DNA of 64,000 nucleotides from Paenarthrobacter histidinolovorans (GTDB lineage Bacteria > Actinomycetota > Actinomycetes > Actinomycetales > Micrococcaceae). The notes under the pieces are model-generated. The model did not search any database, had not been told where the DNA came from, and was given only the letters and a program-made list of their open reading frames with translations. The stretch covers positions 57,762-121,761 of the forward strand of contig NZ_BMPM01000004.1 in NCBI RefSeq assembly GCF_014647595.1. The letters are read 5' to 3'. The position numbers and the translations under genes were made by a program. The stretch's first letter is position 1. Each line of letters begins with the position of its first letter. Below are positions 9,384 to 18,194 of this stretch, piece after piece.

Positions 9384-9422
9384 CGGTGGAGCGGGCCAAG
9401 CGGCCCGCTCCACCGTTCTTTT
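9384..9422 (+). terminator. Rho-independent terminator of rplU-rpmA
   Basis: A perfect 14-bp stem (9384-9397 and 9402-9415) closed by the tetraloop AAGC and followed by TTCTTTT at 9416-9422. It is a textbook intrinsic terminator and implies that obg has its own promoter in 9423-9522. Confidence 0.92.
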
Positions 9423-9522
9423 AACCGCATTACAATCGACTAGGGCGCCTTGGGCGCACTGGTTTTGCAACAGCGCTGGCAACAGCAACAAACGCTGTAA
9501 GACAGCAACTGAGGAGATCCAC

Positions 9523-11109
9523 GTGGCGAGCTTTGTAGACCGGGTAGTCCTGCACGTATCCGGCGGAACCGGCGGCCACGGCTGTGTCTCCGTTAAGCGG
9601 GAAAAGTTCAAGCCGCTCGGTGGTCCCGACGGCGGCAATGGCGGCAACGGTGGGGATGTCATCCTTCGCGTCTCCGCCCAGACCACCACCTTGCTCGATT
9701 ACCACCACGCCCCCCACCGGCATGCCACCAATGGTGGCCCCGGCATGGGCGACTGGCGTGGCGGCAAGAACGGCGAGACCCTGATCCTGCCGGTTCCTGA
9801 CGGAACCGTGGTCAAGACCAAGGACGGCGAAGTCCTGGCAGACCTGGTTGGCGAGGGTACTGAATACATTGCGGCCGCCGGTGGCCAAGGCGGCCTCGGC
9901 AACGCTTCCCTCTCCTCGCAAAAGCGTCGCGCCCCTGGGTTCGCGCTTCTCGGCATCGAAGGCGAATCCAGTGACATCGTCCTGGAACTGAAGTCCATCG
10001 CCGACATCGCCCTGGTTGGTTTCCCCTCCGCGGGCAAGTCCAGCCTGATTGCGGCCATGTCCGCTGCCCGGCCGAAGATTGCCGACTACCCGTTCACCAC
10101 CCTCATTCCCAACCTTGGCGTGGTGCAGGCCGGAGACGTCCGCTTCACGATTGCCGATGTACCGGGCCTCATCGAAGGCGCCAGCGAAGGCAAGGGCCTT
10201 GGGCATAACTTCCTCCGCCACGTGGAGCGCTGTGCTGCTTTGGTCCACGTCCTTGACTGCGGAACCCTGGAATCGGACCGCGATCCGCTCTCCGATCTGG
10301 CCATCATTGAGGCCGAACTGGAGAAGTACGCCGTCGACATGAGTTACGCCGGCGTCGACGGCGAAGTTGTCCCGTTGAACGAACGTCCCAAGCTGGTGGT
10401 CCTGAACAAGGTGGACCTCCCTGACGGCAAGGATATGGCCGAGTTCGTACGGCCCGACCTGGAAGCGCGGGGCTACCGCGTGTTCGAAGTGTCGGCGACC
10501 AGCCATGAGGGCTTGCGCCAGCTGGGTTTTGCCATGGCAGAAATCGTCAAGGCTGCACGCGACACCGTCCAGGCAGCACCGCCCAAGGTGGCTCCGCCTG
10601 TCCTTCGCCCGCGTGCCGTCAATGAGTCCGGCTTCAAGATCCGCCGTGAAGAGAAAAACCTCGAACCGCTGTTCCGCGTCCTGGGTGAAAAGCCCGTGCG
10701 CTGGGTCAAGCAGACCGACTTCACCAACGAGGAAGCCATCGGCTACCTGGCAGACCGCCTCGCGAAGCTCGGTGTAGAGACAGAACTGTTCAAGGTCGGT
10801 GCCAAGCCCGGCGATACCGTGGTCATCGGCGAGGATGACGGCGTCGTCTTCGACTGGGAGCCCACAATGATGGCTGGTGCCGAACTTTTGGCAACTCCCC
10901 GAGGCACTGATATCCGTGTTGCTGACATCGGCGACCGCCCCACGCGTTCGCAGAAGCGTGAAGAGCAGATCGAACGCCGGGAGGCCAAGGCCGCCGCGCG
11001 TGCCGAACTCGAGGCCGAGCGCAAGGCAGGTATCTGGACAGAGTCCGTCAGCGGCCGCCGTGCCCAGACGGTGAGGGAAAGCACCCTGGATTCCGGTGAT
11101 GACGACTAG
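9523..11109 (+). CDS. obg: GTPase Obg/CgtA
   Basis: Ribosome-associated GTPase involved in 50S maturation and stress control. The protein has 528 residues: a Gly-rich Obg fold (1-160, [14 protein letters not shown]), a G domain with G1 GFPSAGKSS at 166, the G3 Asp-Val-Pro-Gly at 212 and NKVD at 295, and a C-terminal OCT domain with a charged actinobacterial tail. The start is GTG with GAGGAG 6-11 bases before it. It overlaps proB, forming obg-proB-proA. Confidence 0.97.
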   Translation: MASFVDRVVLHVSGGTGGHGCVSVKREKFKPLGGPDGGNGGNGGDVILRVSAQTTTLLDYHHAPHRHATNGGPGMGDWRGGKNGETLILPVPDGTVVKTKDGEVLADLVGEGTEYIAAAGGQGGLGNASLSSQKRRAPGFALLGIEGESSDIVLELKSIADIALVGFPSAGKSSLIAAMSAARPKIADYPFTTLIPNLGVVQAGDVRFTIADVPGLIEGASEGKGLGHNFLRHVERCAALVHVLDCGTLESDRDPLSDLAIIEAELEKYAVDMSYAGVDGEVVPLNERPKLVVLNKVDLPDGKDMAEFVRPDLEARGYRVFEVSATSHEGLRQLGFAMAEIVKAARDTVQAAPPKVAPPVLRPRAVNESGFKIRREEKNLEPLFRVLGEKPVRWVKQTDFTNEEAIGYLADRLAKLGVETELFKVGAKPGDTVVIGEDDGVVFDWEPTMMAGAELLATPRGTDIRVADIGDRPTRSQKREEQIERREAKAAARAELEAERKAGIWTESVSGRRAQTVRESTLDSGDDD

Positions 11110-12280
11110 GACTGTCGAAGCTTCAGAGAACGCTGCCGGGCTGGAACGCCAGGGGATAGCAACCGCGAAACGGATCGTGGTCAAGGTGGGTTCGTCCTCC
11201 CTGACCAGCATCAAAGGCGGCATCTCCGAGAAGTCCTTGACGCACCTCGTCGACGCCCTCGCCGCAAAGCGAAACGCCGGGACCGAGATCATCCTCGTTT
11301 CTTCGGGTGCCATTGCGGCCGGGTTGGCGCCATTGGGCCTGGCAAAGCGGCCCAAGGATCTCGCCACGCAGCAGGCGGCAGCAAGTGTTGGCCAGGGTCT
11401 GCTGATGGCGCGCTACACGCAGGCTTTCAACGCCCACGGGGTCACAGTGAGCCAGGTCTTGTTGACTGCGGATGACCTGATGCGCCGCACCCAGCACACC
11501 AACGCGTTCAGGGCCCTGGACAGGTTGCTGAATCTTGGGGTGGTGCCGGTAGTCAATGAGAACGACACGGTGGCGACCCATGAAATCCGGTTCGGCGACA
11601 ACGACCGCCTGGCTGCCTTGGTGGCCCACCTGGTCCGCGCCGATGCGCTGGTGCTGCTGTCCGACGTCGACGCCGTCTACGACGGTCCGCCGTCCCAAGG
11701 CGCCCGGCGCATCCCGCTGGTGCGTGGACCCCAGGACCTGGAAGATGTGACCATCGGGAAGGCCGGCAAGGCCGGCGTCGGAACGGGTGGCATGATGACC
11801 AAGGTCGAGGCCGCCTCGATTGCCGCAGGTTCAGGGATCCATGCTCTGGTCACCTCCACGGCCAACGCCGCAGCAGCGCTGGCGGGGGAGGACGTGGGAA
11901 CCTGGTTCGCCGTGAACGGCAACCGCAAACCCGTGCGCCTCTTGTGGCTCGCCCACCTGGCGACGGTGCAGGGACGTTTGGTACTTGACGACGGCGCGGT
12001 GAAAGCTGTGCGCGACAGGCACCGTTCGTTGCTTCCCGCCGGCATTTCGGAAGTCGGCGGCGAATTCGAAGCCGGCGATCCCGTGGAGATGGTGGCGCTG
12101 GATGGAAGCATCGTGGCCCGCGGCCTGGTGAACTACTCCTCGGAGGAACTTCCCCGCATGCTGGGCCGCACTACCCAGGAGCTTGGCCAGTCGCTGGGAC
12201 GGGGCTATGACCGCGAAGTTGTTCATGTTGACGACCTGGTGCTCCTGCGCGGGCCGCGCTCATCTAAACTGGGTGCATGA
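11099..12280 (+). CDS. proB: Glutamate 5-kinase
   Basis: First step of proline synthesis: phosphorylates glutamate to gamma-glutamyl phosphate. The 393-residue protein has an amino-acid-kinase domain ([42 protein letters not shown]) and a C-terminal PUA domain. ATG 11099 (or GTG 11096) lies inside the end of obg, an 11-14 base overlap implying translational coupling. Its stop overlaps the proA start. Confidence 0.96.
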   Translation: MTTRTVEASENAAGLERQGIATAKRIVVKVGSSSLTSIKGGISEKSLTHLVDALAAKRNAGTEIILVSSGAIAAGLAPLGLAKRPKDLATQQAAASVGQGLLMARYTQAFNAHGVTVSQVLLTADDLMRRTQHTNAFRALDRLLNLGVVPVVNENDTVATHEIRFGDNDRLAALVAHLVRADALVLLSDVDAVYDGPPSQGARRIPLVRGPQDLEDVTIGKAGKAGVGTGGMMTKVEAASIAAGSGIHALVTSTANAAAALAGEDVGTWFAVNGNRKPVRLLWLAHLATVQGRLVLDDGAVKAVRDRHRSLLPAGISEVGGEFEAGDPVEMVALDGSIVARGLVNYSSEELPRMLGRTTQELGQSLGRGYDREVVHVDDLVLLRGPRSSKLGA

Positions 12281-13641
12281 CTGAAGCGCTGACCCCTGAC
12301 GCCCCCGTGATTTCCGACGCTGCCGGCACTGCCGGCCAGGCGCCGGAGAACCCTGCGGCAGGTCGCGTTCCGTTGACGCCGGAGGAGCTTGAAGCTGCTG
12401 TCCACGCCATTGCCGATCGTTCCCGGAAAGCAGCACGCCGCCTGGGACAAGCGAACCGTGCCTGGAAGGACCGTGCACTACGTGCGATCGGGACAGCATT
12501 GCTGGCAAACCGGAAGCATGTCCTTGAAGCCAATGCCAAGGACGTTGCCGTAGGCCGCGCCAACGGCACCTCCGCAGCACTCCTGGACCGACTCACCCTT
12601 ACTCCCGAGCGCATCGACGGTTTGGTGGCTGCACTGGAGAACCTGGCTGGCTTGCCGGATCCCGTCGGCAACGTGGTCCGGGGGCAGACGCTGCCCAACG
12701 GCCTGCGCCTGCGACAGGTCAATGTGCCGATGGGAGTTGTTGCCGCCATCTACGAAGCGCGTCCCAACGTCACCGTGGACATTGCCGGTCTGGCTCTCAA
12801 GAGCGGCAACGCCGTGATCCTCCGCGGCGGTTCCGCCGCCGCGAACACCAACGAGGCATTGGTCCGGATCCTGCGCGACGCCCTGGACTCAGTGGGACTT
12901 CCCGCCGATGCAGTGCAGACAGTCGACCAGTATGGCCGCGAAGGTGCCAATGTCCTGATGCGTGCCCGCGGGCGGGTGGATGTGCTCATTCCCCGGGGTG
13001 GCCGCGAGCTTATTCAGACTGTCGTGACCAACTCCTCGGTGCCCGTTATCGAAACCGGTGAGGGCAACGTCCACATCTTCATCGATGAGTCGGCGGATGA
13101 AGAGATGGCCGTGGAAATCCTTCTCAACGCCAAGACCCAACGTCCCAGTGTCTGCAACACCGTGGAGACCCTCCTGGTGCACTCAGGCTCCAAAGTGCTG
13201 CCTGCCGTAGCCGCCGCACTGAGGAAGGCAGGGGTTACGCTCCACGTCGATGACCGGATTGCCGCCGCGTTGGGCAACGGCGTCGAAACCGTTCCGGCGG
13301 ACGACCACGACTGGGCCACTGAGTACATGGACCTGGACTTGGCTGTGGCCATGGTGGACAGCCTGGATGACGCGGTGAAGCACATCCGAAAGTGGACCAC
13401 CGGACACACGGAAGCCATCCTGACGAACAACCTGTCCAATGCGGAGAGGTTCATCGCCGAGATCGACTCGGCAGCTGTGATTGTCAACGCGTCAACACGG
13501 TTCACCGACGGCGGTGAGCTGGGTCTGGGTGCCGAGGTTGGTATCTCCACCCAGAAGCTCCACGCCCGCGGTCCCATGGGTCTTACCGAGCTGACCACTA
13601 CAAAGTGGATCGTGCAGGGCGAAGGCCAAGTCCGCGGCTAG
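12277..13641 (+). CDS. proA: Gamma-glutamyl phosphate reductase
   Basis: Second step of proline synthesis: NADPH-dependent reduction of gamma-glutamyl phosphate to the semialdehyde. The 454-residue aldehyde-dehydrogenase-superfamily protein has the catalytic Cys in RPSVCNTVETLL (about residue 293) and the cofactor segment VPMGVVAAIYEARPNVTVD. ATGA overlap with proB makes the two translationally coupled, fitting the channelled unstable intermediate. A poorly conserved 30-residue Ala/Pro N-terminus precedes the domain. Confidence 0.97.
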   Translation: MTEALTPDAPVISDAAGTAGQAPENPAAGRVPLTPEELEAAVHAIADRSRKAARRLGQANRAWKDRALRAIGTALLANRKHVLEANAKDVAVGRANGTSAALLDRLTLTPERIDGLVAALENLAGLPDPVGNVVRGQTLPNGLRLRQVNVPMGVVAAIYEARPNVTVDIAGLALKSGNAVILRGGSAAANTNEALVRILRDALDSVGLPADAVQTVDQYGREGANVLMRARGRVDVLIPRGGRELIQTVVTNSSVPVIETGEGNVHIFIDESADEEMAVEILLNAKTQRPSVCNTVETLLVHSGSKVLPAVAAALRKAGVTLHVDDRIAAALGNGVETVPADDHDWATEYMDLDLAVAMVDSLDDAVKHIRKWTTGHTEAILTNNLSNAERFIAEIDSAAVIVNASTRFTDGGELGLGAEVGISTQKLHARGPMGLTELTTTKWIVQGEGQVRG

Positions 13642-13671
13642 CAACGCGGTAACATAGAACAGAAGTCCGGA

Positions 13672-13693
13672 ACGGCGGGGAGAGTCCCGCCGT
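13672..13693 (+). other. Hairpin between proA and the small membrane gene
   Basis: Eight-bp stem ACGGCGGG/CCCGCCGT with a six-base loop, 30 bases after proA. It has no T-run, so it is either a weak attenuator for proA or a 5' UTR structure of the next gene. Confidence 0.45.
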
Positions 13694-13725
13694 CGAAATC
13701 CTTTGAGAACCAACTAGGGGAGAAG

Positions 13726-13965
13726 ATGCTGTTTCAGCAGATCGCCACGTCCATTGCCGCCGAGACAGAAGGCGGCCACGAGGAACTCGCCCCGCTGTGG
13801 GCCGAGCCGTGGGTCTTCGGCGTCTCGATGTTCGCCCTGCTGCTGGTTCTTATGTTCGTAACCCTGTCCTACACCAACCTGGGCAACCGCCACGAAGCCG
13901 TGGAAGAGCACGCTGATCCGCACCGCCAGCACCCGAACAAGCACACCCACGGCCAGGGCCACTAA
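13726..13965 (+). CDS. Small single-pass membrane protein
   Basis: A 79-residue protein with one TM helix ([21 protein letters not shown]) and a His-rich tail ([20 protein letters not shown]). Shine-Dalgarno AGGGGAGA stands directly before the ATG. Comparable small membrane proteins occur between proA and nadD in related actinobacteria. No function is known; the His-rich C-terminus might bind metal, which is inference only. Confidence 0.8.
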   Translation: MLFQQIATSIAAETEGGHEELAPLWAEPWVFGVSMFALLLVLMFVTLSYTNLGNRHEAVEEHADPHRQHPNKHTHGQGH

Positions 13966-14017
13966 CATTATTGCCGCAACACCTCGCGGGGAGTCGGAGC
14001 GCAGGCTTCGGCTGGGC

Positions 14018-14644
14018 GTGATGGGTGGAACCTTTGATCCCATCCATCACGGCCACCTTGTGGCTGCAAGCGAAGTCGCAGCCAAGTTCGACCTTGACGA
14101 AGTAGTTTTCGTGCCCACCGGCCAACCATGGCAGAAGTCGCACAAGCTGGTCAGTGAACCCGAGCACAGGTACCTGATGACCGTCATTGCGACGGCATCA
14201 AATCCCCGGTTTACCGTCAGCCGCGTTGACGTGGACCGGCCTGGGCCGACCTTCACCATCGACACCCTGCGGGACCTCCGGGCCCAGCGACCCGACGCCG
14301 ACCTCTTCTTCATCACGGGCGCGGATGCTCTGGCCCAGATCCTGTCCTGGAAAGATGTGGACGAGCTCTGGTCCTTGGCCCACTTTGTGGGTGTAACCCG
14401 CCCTGGGCATGAGCTGAACGACCTCGGCCGGACTGACGATGTCAGCTTGCTCGAAGTCCCGGCCATGGCTATTTCCTCCACGGATTGCCGTATCCGCGTG
14501 GGTGCAGGCAACCCGGTGTGGTACCTGGTTCCGGACGGTGTGGTGCAGTACATCGCGAAATATGGACTGTATGCACCCGACGCTGTACCAGAAGACCTGT
14601 CACCAGCACTATCCGGATCAGACGACCAAGCACGTACTGAATGA
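14018..14644 (+). CDS. nadD: Nicotinate-nucleotide adenylyltransferase
   Basis: Adenylates nicotinate mononucleotide to deamido-NAD in NAD synthesis. The nucleotidyl-transferase motifs are clear: [11 protein letters not shown] at the N-terminus and [10 protein letters not shown] near the C-terminus. GTG 14018 or ATG 14021 put the motif almost at residue 1, and no good Shine-Dalgarno is visible; the frame is open upstream with Arg/Leu residues (RRLRLG) that resemble family N-termini but no ATG/GTG/TTG, so a non-standard start is possible. The stop lies ten bases before the next gene. Confidence 0.93.
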   Translation: MMGGTFDPIHHGHLVAASEVAAKFDLDEVVFVPTGQPWQKSHKLVSEPEHRYLMTVIATASNPRFTVSRVDVDRPGPTFTIDTLRDLRAQRPDADLFFITGADALAQILSWKDVDELWSLAHFVGVTRPGHELNDLGRTDDVSLLEVPAMAISSTDCRIRVGAGNPVWYLVPDGVVQYIAKYGLYAPDAVPEDLSPALSGSDDQARTE

Positions 14645-14653
14645 GTTTGTAAA

Positions 14654-15907
14654 ATGAGCAGCCAGGAACAGCGACCCATCCGCAGCAGGCGCGAGCTTCG
14701 CCGTGCCCGGGAACAGAACCCGGAAGTCCAGGCAGAGCCGACGGTACCGCAGGAGCCTGCCGCACCGCAGGAGACAGAGCCTGCCGGCGGTGCGGAGCGC
14801 TCGAACGGACGTAACCGTCGTGCGGCTGATGTCCCTGTTGACGCGGTGGGTGCGGCGGCCCAGGAACGTTCATCCCAGATCCGGGCCCGTGACCGTGCCG
14901 CGCTGCGTACCATCAAGGAGCTCGCGGACAAGGAAGAGCAACTATCAGGTGGCGGTCCCCCCACCCGGCGCCAGCTCCGGCTGCAGCAGCTTCAGGCAGA
15001 AGTCGCCACGTCCATGAACCCCATTGTTCCCATGCCCGGCGCCAAGCCGAAGGCTGCGGACAAGGACGGGGAAAAGCGGCAAACGCCGGACGCGCCAAGG
15101 GAATCCGCCCAGCCAAAGAAGCCGGCTCCCTCCGGTTCCCCCAACGGTCCCGCTGCGGAGTCAGAGATGTCCGTGGAACAGGCCCTTGCTGTCCGCGAAC
15201 TGATTGCCGCGCAGGTCCAAAACCAGACGTCCAAGCTCGAACATATTGCCGAGCAGGATCCGCTCGCTGTTGATCCCGAGGTCCTGGCCCAGCAGATTGC
15301 CCTGGCCGAACGCGCCGCGGTTCTGAACAAGCGCGCGGCTGCCAAGCAAAAGCTTGCCGAGCAGAACCAGTCCGGGCAGAACCAACCTGCACAGAGCCAT
15401 CCTGCACAGAGCCATCCTGCACAGAGCCTATCCGGACCGAACCAGCCCGGCGAGGGCAAGCCGCCGTCCACATCGGCCGGTCCTTCGACGGCGAACAACC
15501 TCGCCATGGTGACTCCGTTGGAGTTCGTCAAGGTTCCCGGTGTCGAACGCCCGGTAATGAAGCGTCCCAGCACTACCTTTGTTCCATTGGTCACCTCCTC
15601 TGGTCCCAAGCTTGATTCAGGACCGGCGCCGGCGAAGGAACGCGCTCCACGTGGGCGTGCAGGGGTTCTTGCCCGCGCCGAGGCGGTTGCCAGGTCACCC
15701 AGGAACAAGGTTGTCCCCACGGCGGAACCAAGCGAGGAAACACAACGGCCTCCTGTGTCGGCCAGTACCGCATATGGACTGGACCCCCTGGACGCCAGTA
15801 CAGCCGGACTGGCAAGGGCCCAGCGGAGCCGCTTGCTGCAATACGGCGTCCTGGCACTGGGCCTGGTGGCCCTGATCGTCGGCATCATCATGATTACCAG
15901 CGGATAG
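14654..15907 (+). CDS. Disordered protein with C-terminal TM anchor
   Basis: Unrecognised 417-residue protein between nadD and rsfS. It opens with an Arg-rich stretch (RSRRELRRAREQ), continues as Pro/Ala/Gln-rich low complexity with short helices (RRQLRLQQLQAEVATSM; QALAVRELIAAQVQNQTSKL), and ends in one TM helix (LQYGVLALGLVALIVGIIMI). The topology suggests a tail-anchored protein with a long cytosolic disordered region. A 15-bp tandem repeat lies inside it. Proteins of this layout occur at the same place in relatives; function unknown. Confidence 0.8.
   Translation: MSSQEQRPIRSRRELRRAREQNPEVQAEPTVPQEPAAPQETEPAGGAERSNGRNRRAADVPVDAVGAAAQERSSQIRARDRAALRTIKELADKEEQLSGGGPPTRRQLRLQQLQAEVATSMNPIVPMPGAKPKAADKDGEKRQTPDAPRESAQPKKPAPSGSPNGPAAESEMSVEQALAVRELIAAQVQNQTSKLEHIAEQDPLAVDPEVLAQQIALAERAAVLNKRAAAKQKLAEQNQSGQNQPAQSHPAQSHPAQSLSGPNQPGEGKPPSTSAGPSTANNLAMVTPLEFVKVPGVERPVMKRPSTTFVPLVTSSGPKLDSGPAPAKERAPRGRAGVLARAEAVARSPRNKVVPTAEPSEETQRPPVSASTAYGLDPLDASTAGLARAQRSRLLQYGVLALGLVALIVGIIMITSG
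15386..15430 (+). repeat. 15-bp in-frame tandem repeat, three copies
   Basis: CCTGCACAGAGCCAT is repeated at 15386-15400 and 15401-15415, with a third copy at 15416-15430 differing in the last bases. It encodes repeating PAQSH within the disordered region of the membrane-anchored protein, so copy-number change would keep the frame. Confidence 0.9.
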
Positions 15908-15964
15908 TTCCGCCCCAAACGGCTCACGCCATTCCCCGGCCACGCGCCATAACTAGGAGTCCCC

Positions 15965-16369
15965 TTGTCTGCACATGAACAATCCATCACCCTCGCCCGT
16001 CACGCTGCCCGTGCCGCGGCTGACAAGCTCGCAGAAGACATCGTCGCGCTGGATGTCAGCGAGCGTTTGGCGCTGACCGATGTCTTCCTGATCGCATCAG
16101 CTCCCACGGAGCGCCAGGTCAACGCAATCGTGGACGGAATCGAAGAGGAACTGCTGAAGCAGGATCTTCGGCCCGTACGCCGTGAAGGCCGCTCCGAGGG
16201 CCGCTGGGTCCTCCTGGACTATGCCGACATCGTCATCCATGTCCAGCATGCCGAAGACCGCGTCTTCTACGCGCTGGAGCGCCTGTGGAAGGACTGCCCT
16301 GTGGTGGACCTTGAACTCGGCGATGACGCTTCTGCCAAGGCAGCAACCGCCGAGGATTCCGAGGCCTAG
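15965..16369 (+). CDS. rsfS: Ribosome silencing factor RsfS
   Basis: Binds L14 on the 50S subunit and blocks subunit joining when nutrients are low. The 134-residue protein has the family core (DVFLIASAPTERQVNAIVDGIEEEL, then WVLLDYADIVIHV and RVFYALERLWKD) and an acidic tail. TTG start at 15965 with TAGGAG upstream. It closes the obg-to-rsfS block, next to nadD as in most bacteria. Confidence 0.95.
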   Translation: MSAHEQSITLARHAARAAADKLAEDIVALDVSERLALTDVFLIASAPTERQVNAIVDGIEEELLKQDLRPVRREGRSEGRWVLLDYADIVIHVQHAEDRVFYALERLWKDCPVVDLELGDDASAKAATAEDSEA

Positions 16370-16397
16370 GACGCTTCGGCAACCGAATATGCCCGAT

Positions 16398-16427
16398 TTG
16401 GAATTTTCGGAAATGCTGTTCTAAGAT
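16398..16427 (+). promoter_or_regulatory. Promoter of first tRNA-Ala
   Basis: TTGGAA (16398-16403), an 18-base spacer and TAAGAT (16422-16427), about 60 bases before the tRNA. The early transcribed sequence GAGTTGCTTCG at 16432-16442 recurs at the same distance after the -10 of the second tRNA-Ala gene. Confidence 0.65.
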
Positions 16428-16485
16428 ATTTGAGTTGCTTCGGCGCGGATGGCTTTGAAAGCCAGGCGTGAGGCAGCAAGAATAT

Positions 16486-16558
16486 GGGGCTGTGGCGCAG
16501 CTGGTAGCGCACCTGCATGGCATGCAGGGGGTCAGGGGTTCGAGTCCCCTCAGCTCCA
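16486..16558 (+). tRNA. tRNA-Ala (anticodon GGC), copy 1
   Basis: The 73 bases fold as a cloverleaf: acceptor GGGGCTG with CAGCTCC plus discriminator A, anticodon stem CCTGC/GCAGG around the loop ATGGCAT with anticodon GGC (reads GCC/GCU), and T-arm AGGGGTTCGAGTCCCCT. No CCA is encoded. It is identical to the copy at 17661. The Ala identity is supported by the GGC anticodon. Confidence 0.97.
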
Positions 16559-16567
16559 CCCTACGAG

Positions 16568-16615
16568 GCTCCGCTTCTCTTCCTGGATTATCCGGGGAGG
16601 GGGCGGAGCTTTTTC
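16568..16615 (+). terminator. Terminator after first tRNA-Ala
   Basis: GCTCCGC (16568-16574) pairs with GCGGAGC (16603-16609), followed by TTTTT. The long loop can fold further. It ends the tRNA transcript ahead of the convergent TetR gene. Confidence 0.75.
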
Positions 16616-16698
16616 GTATCCGGTTTTCCGCATTGTGGTGTCTGCGTTGTTGGGACATTGTCCCTGCGCGGGTTGGCGGGCGTTCCGGGTTTGCAGAC

Positions 16699-17298
16699 TT
16701 AGTCCGGGGATCCGGGCGGGACCGGCGCAATGGCCGGCAGCATGAACTCCCACATTTGCTCTATGCGCTGCAGCACGTCGTCGCGTCCGGTGAGTACATC
16801 GGAAACCAATTGGACGCCGGTGAAGGAGGCCACCAGGTACCGGCCGAAAGCTGCGGCATCCAGGTCCGCCCGGACCCCGCCTTCAGCCTTGGCCTGCTCC
16901 AGGAGACCCTCGACGGTGCCGATCCAGTCCTCGTAAGGCCCCGACACATCCGCCTGGAACGCTGAAGCTTCAAAGGTGAGGCGTATTCCGGCCCGGACGA
17001 TCGGTTCGTCCAGCAGTTGCCGGCCAAACATCCTGCAGAGCTCAATGATCTTGTCCAAAGCAGGCGTGCTGGTGCCAAGGATCCCGGCACCTGCGGCCAA
17101 CACCTTGGAATGTTGTTCTTCGATAACAGCCAGCGCCAGGTCCCGCTTGGAAGTGAAGTGGAAGTACAGGGCCCCCTTTGTCACCTCGGCGTGCGCGATG
17201 ATGTCAGCGAGGCTTGCCTTTGCATAGCCGATCCCGGCGAAGACCCGGGCGGCACCCTCGATGACGGCCAGCCTGGTTTCCTGCGCGCGCTGCTGCAT
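16699..17298 (-). CDS. TetR-family regulator, gamma-butyrolactone-receptor-like
   Basis: DNA-binding repressor of 199 residues. The N-terminal helix-turn-helix (residues about 15-60: VFAGIGYAKASLADIIAH, then VTKGALYFHFTSKRDLA) follows the pattern of the ScbR/ArpA autoregulator-receptor branch of TetR (GALYFHF with a following Lys). The C-terminal ligand domain is divergent, so the ligand is unknown. ATG 17298 (MQQRAQETRL) fits the family; the frame is open to 17361. It sits between two identical tRNA-Ala genes, and a palindrome resembling an autoregulatory element lies about 100 bases upstream. Confidence 0.85.
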   Translation of the reverse strand: MQQRAQETRLAVIEGAARVFAGIGYAKASLADIIAHAEVTKGALYFHFTSKRDLALAVIEEQHSKVLAAGAGILGTSTPALDKIIELCRMFGRQLLDEPIVRAGIRLTFEASAFQADVSGPYEDWIGTVEGLLEQAKAEGGVRADLDAAAFGRYLVASFTGVQLVSDVLTGRDDVLQRIEQMWEFMLPAIAPVPPGSPD

Positions 17299-17660
17299 CC
17301 GTTGTGATGACCTCTCATGGTGGGCTGGCGACGTAAGGTACAGCCGCCGTCGGGACCTCATAACGCTATCACCGGGCCGGGGCGGTCCAACGGAGAAACC
17401 GACTGGACGGTTTTGTTTTGCGGCCCTAAGATCCTAGACTCCTTGGAGCACGTCATTTTGGGAGGCTCCGCACGGCATGTTTTTGGGGGAGGTGCAGTGG
17501 TTCGATCCACGCACCTCGGCCGGGCGGGTCTCCCGAAGGGCGGGCGGCTGGCGTGACGCACCTCACCTTCCGTCGATTTCGCTTCCGGTGGGATTGTGGT
17601 TAGTATTGACGAGTTGCTTCGACGGGAAGGGAAATACTTCCTGGTGAAGTTGGCAAATCC
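17299..17660. promoter_or_regulatory. Intergenic region: TetR and second tRNA-Ala promoters
   Basis: A 362-base non-coding gap. It contains the ARE-like palindrome, a GC-rich stretch (17470-17560) with no convincing gene, and the tRNA promoter: -10 TAGTAT at 17601-17606 with a poor -35. Four bases later comes GAGTTGCTTCG (17611-17621), the same leader start as the first tRNA-Ala. Coding potential is low on both strands. Confidence 0.5.
17396..17413. promoter_or_regulatory. ARE-like palindrome upstream of TetR gene
   Basis: AAACCG (17396-17401) and CGGTTT (17408-17413) form a perfect dyad around a six-base centre, with one further C-G pair inside. This is the ACCG/CGGT half-site layout of autoregulatory elements bound by gamma-butyrolactone receptors. 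It lies upstream of the TetR gene on its promoter side, so autoregulation is plausible but inferred. Confidence 0.5.
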
Positions 17661-17733
17661 GGGGCTGTGGCGCAGCTGGTAGCGCACCTGCATGGCATGC
17701 AGGGGGTCAGGGGTTCGAGTCCCCTCAGCTCCA
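17661..17733 (+). tRNA. tRNA-Ala (anticodon GGC), copy 2
   Basis: Identical over all 73 bases to the copy at 16486: same acceptor stem, GGC anticodon, T-arm and discriminator A, no encoded CCA. It is followed at once by its own terminator. With copy 1 it forms a 73-bp direct repeat 1.1 kb apart. Confidence 0.97.
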
Positions 17734-17742
17734 CTCCGGAAG

Positions 17743-17773
17743 AAAGACCCCGCTCAATCGAGCGGGGTCTTTT
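17743..17773 (+). terminator. Terminator after second tRNA-Ala
   Basis: A 13-bp stem (17743-17755 and 17760-17772) with loop AATC; the 3' arm ends in a TTTT run. It also lies downstream of the cupin gene on the other strand, whose A-rich complement could let it work both ways. Confidence 0.9.
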
Positions 17774-17816
17774 GCTTTGCTTCCAGGCGTGCGGTTCTAC
17801 TCCGGAAGTGCCGCTG

Positions 17817-18194
17817 TTACTTGAGCGCTTCGGCAAATTCGGCGCCACTGACGAACTCGATGCCTTGGAACGGCTGATCTCCAACCACCCTGGCGTTGTG
17901 TCCAGGAGGAATGGAATAGGAGGATCCGGGGGAAATGCTGATCTTCCCGCCGTCGTTTGTTTCCACTTCCAGGGAACCGGAAACGCAGAACCCGACGTGG
18001 CTTAACTGGCAGGAATCGGTGCCGGCGGCCGGCTTGATGCAGTCTGCCCACGTCCAGCCGGGTTCAAACGTCATGCGGGCGATGGTGTAATCTCCCACAG
18101 TGACCAGGTCCACGACGGTTTTGTCCGCCCGTCGGGTTTCGTCGGGGGAGTTGTGGGACTTCGCGTCCAGGTTCGTGACAACATTGACACTCAT
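17817..18194 (-). CDS. Small single-domain cupin protein
   Basis: A 125-residue protein with one cupin barrel: a first motif region (HVGFCVSGSLEVETNDGG) and a second (SSYSIPPGHNARVVG), with a preceding FEPGWTWADCIKP. Only some of the usual metal-binding His/Glu positions are visible, so metal binding is uncertain. ATG 18194 (MSVNVVTNLD) is preceded by GAGAAG; the frame extends upstream to 18329 but with non-cupin residues. It is divergent from the methyltransferase gene. Substrate unknown. Confidence 0.8.
   Translation of the reverse strand: MSVNVVTNLDAKSHNSPDETRRADKTVVDLVTVGDYTIARMTFEPGWTWADCIKPAAGTDSCQLSHVGFCVSGSLEVETNDGGKISISPGSSYSIPPGHNARVVGDQPFQGIEFVSGAEFAEALK

Noticed and set aside
9430..11367. 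645-residue minus-strand ORF opposite obg
   Set aside because: Long open antisense frame caused by GC-rich third positions of obg; no domain, and obg is certain.
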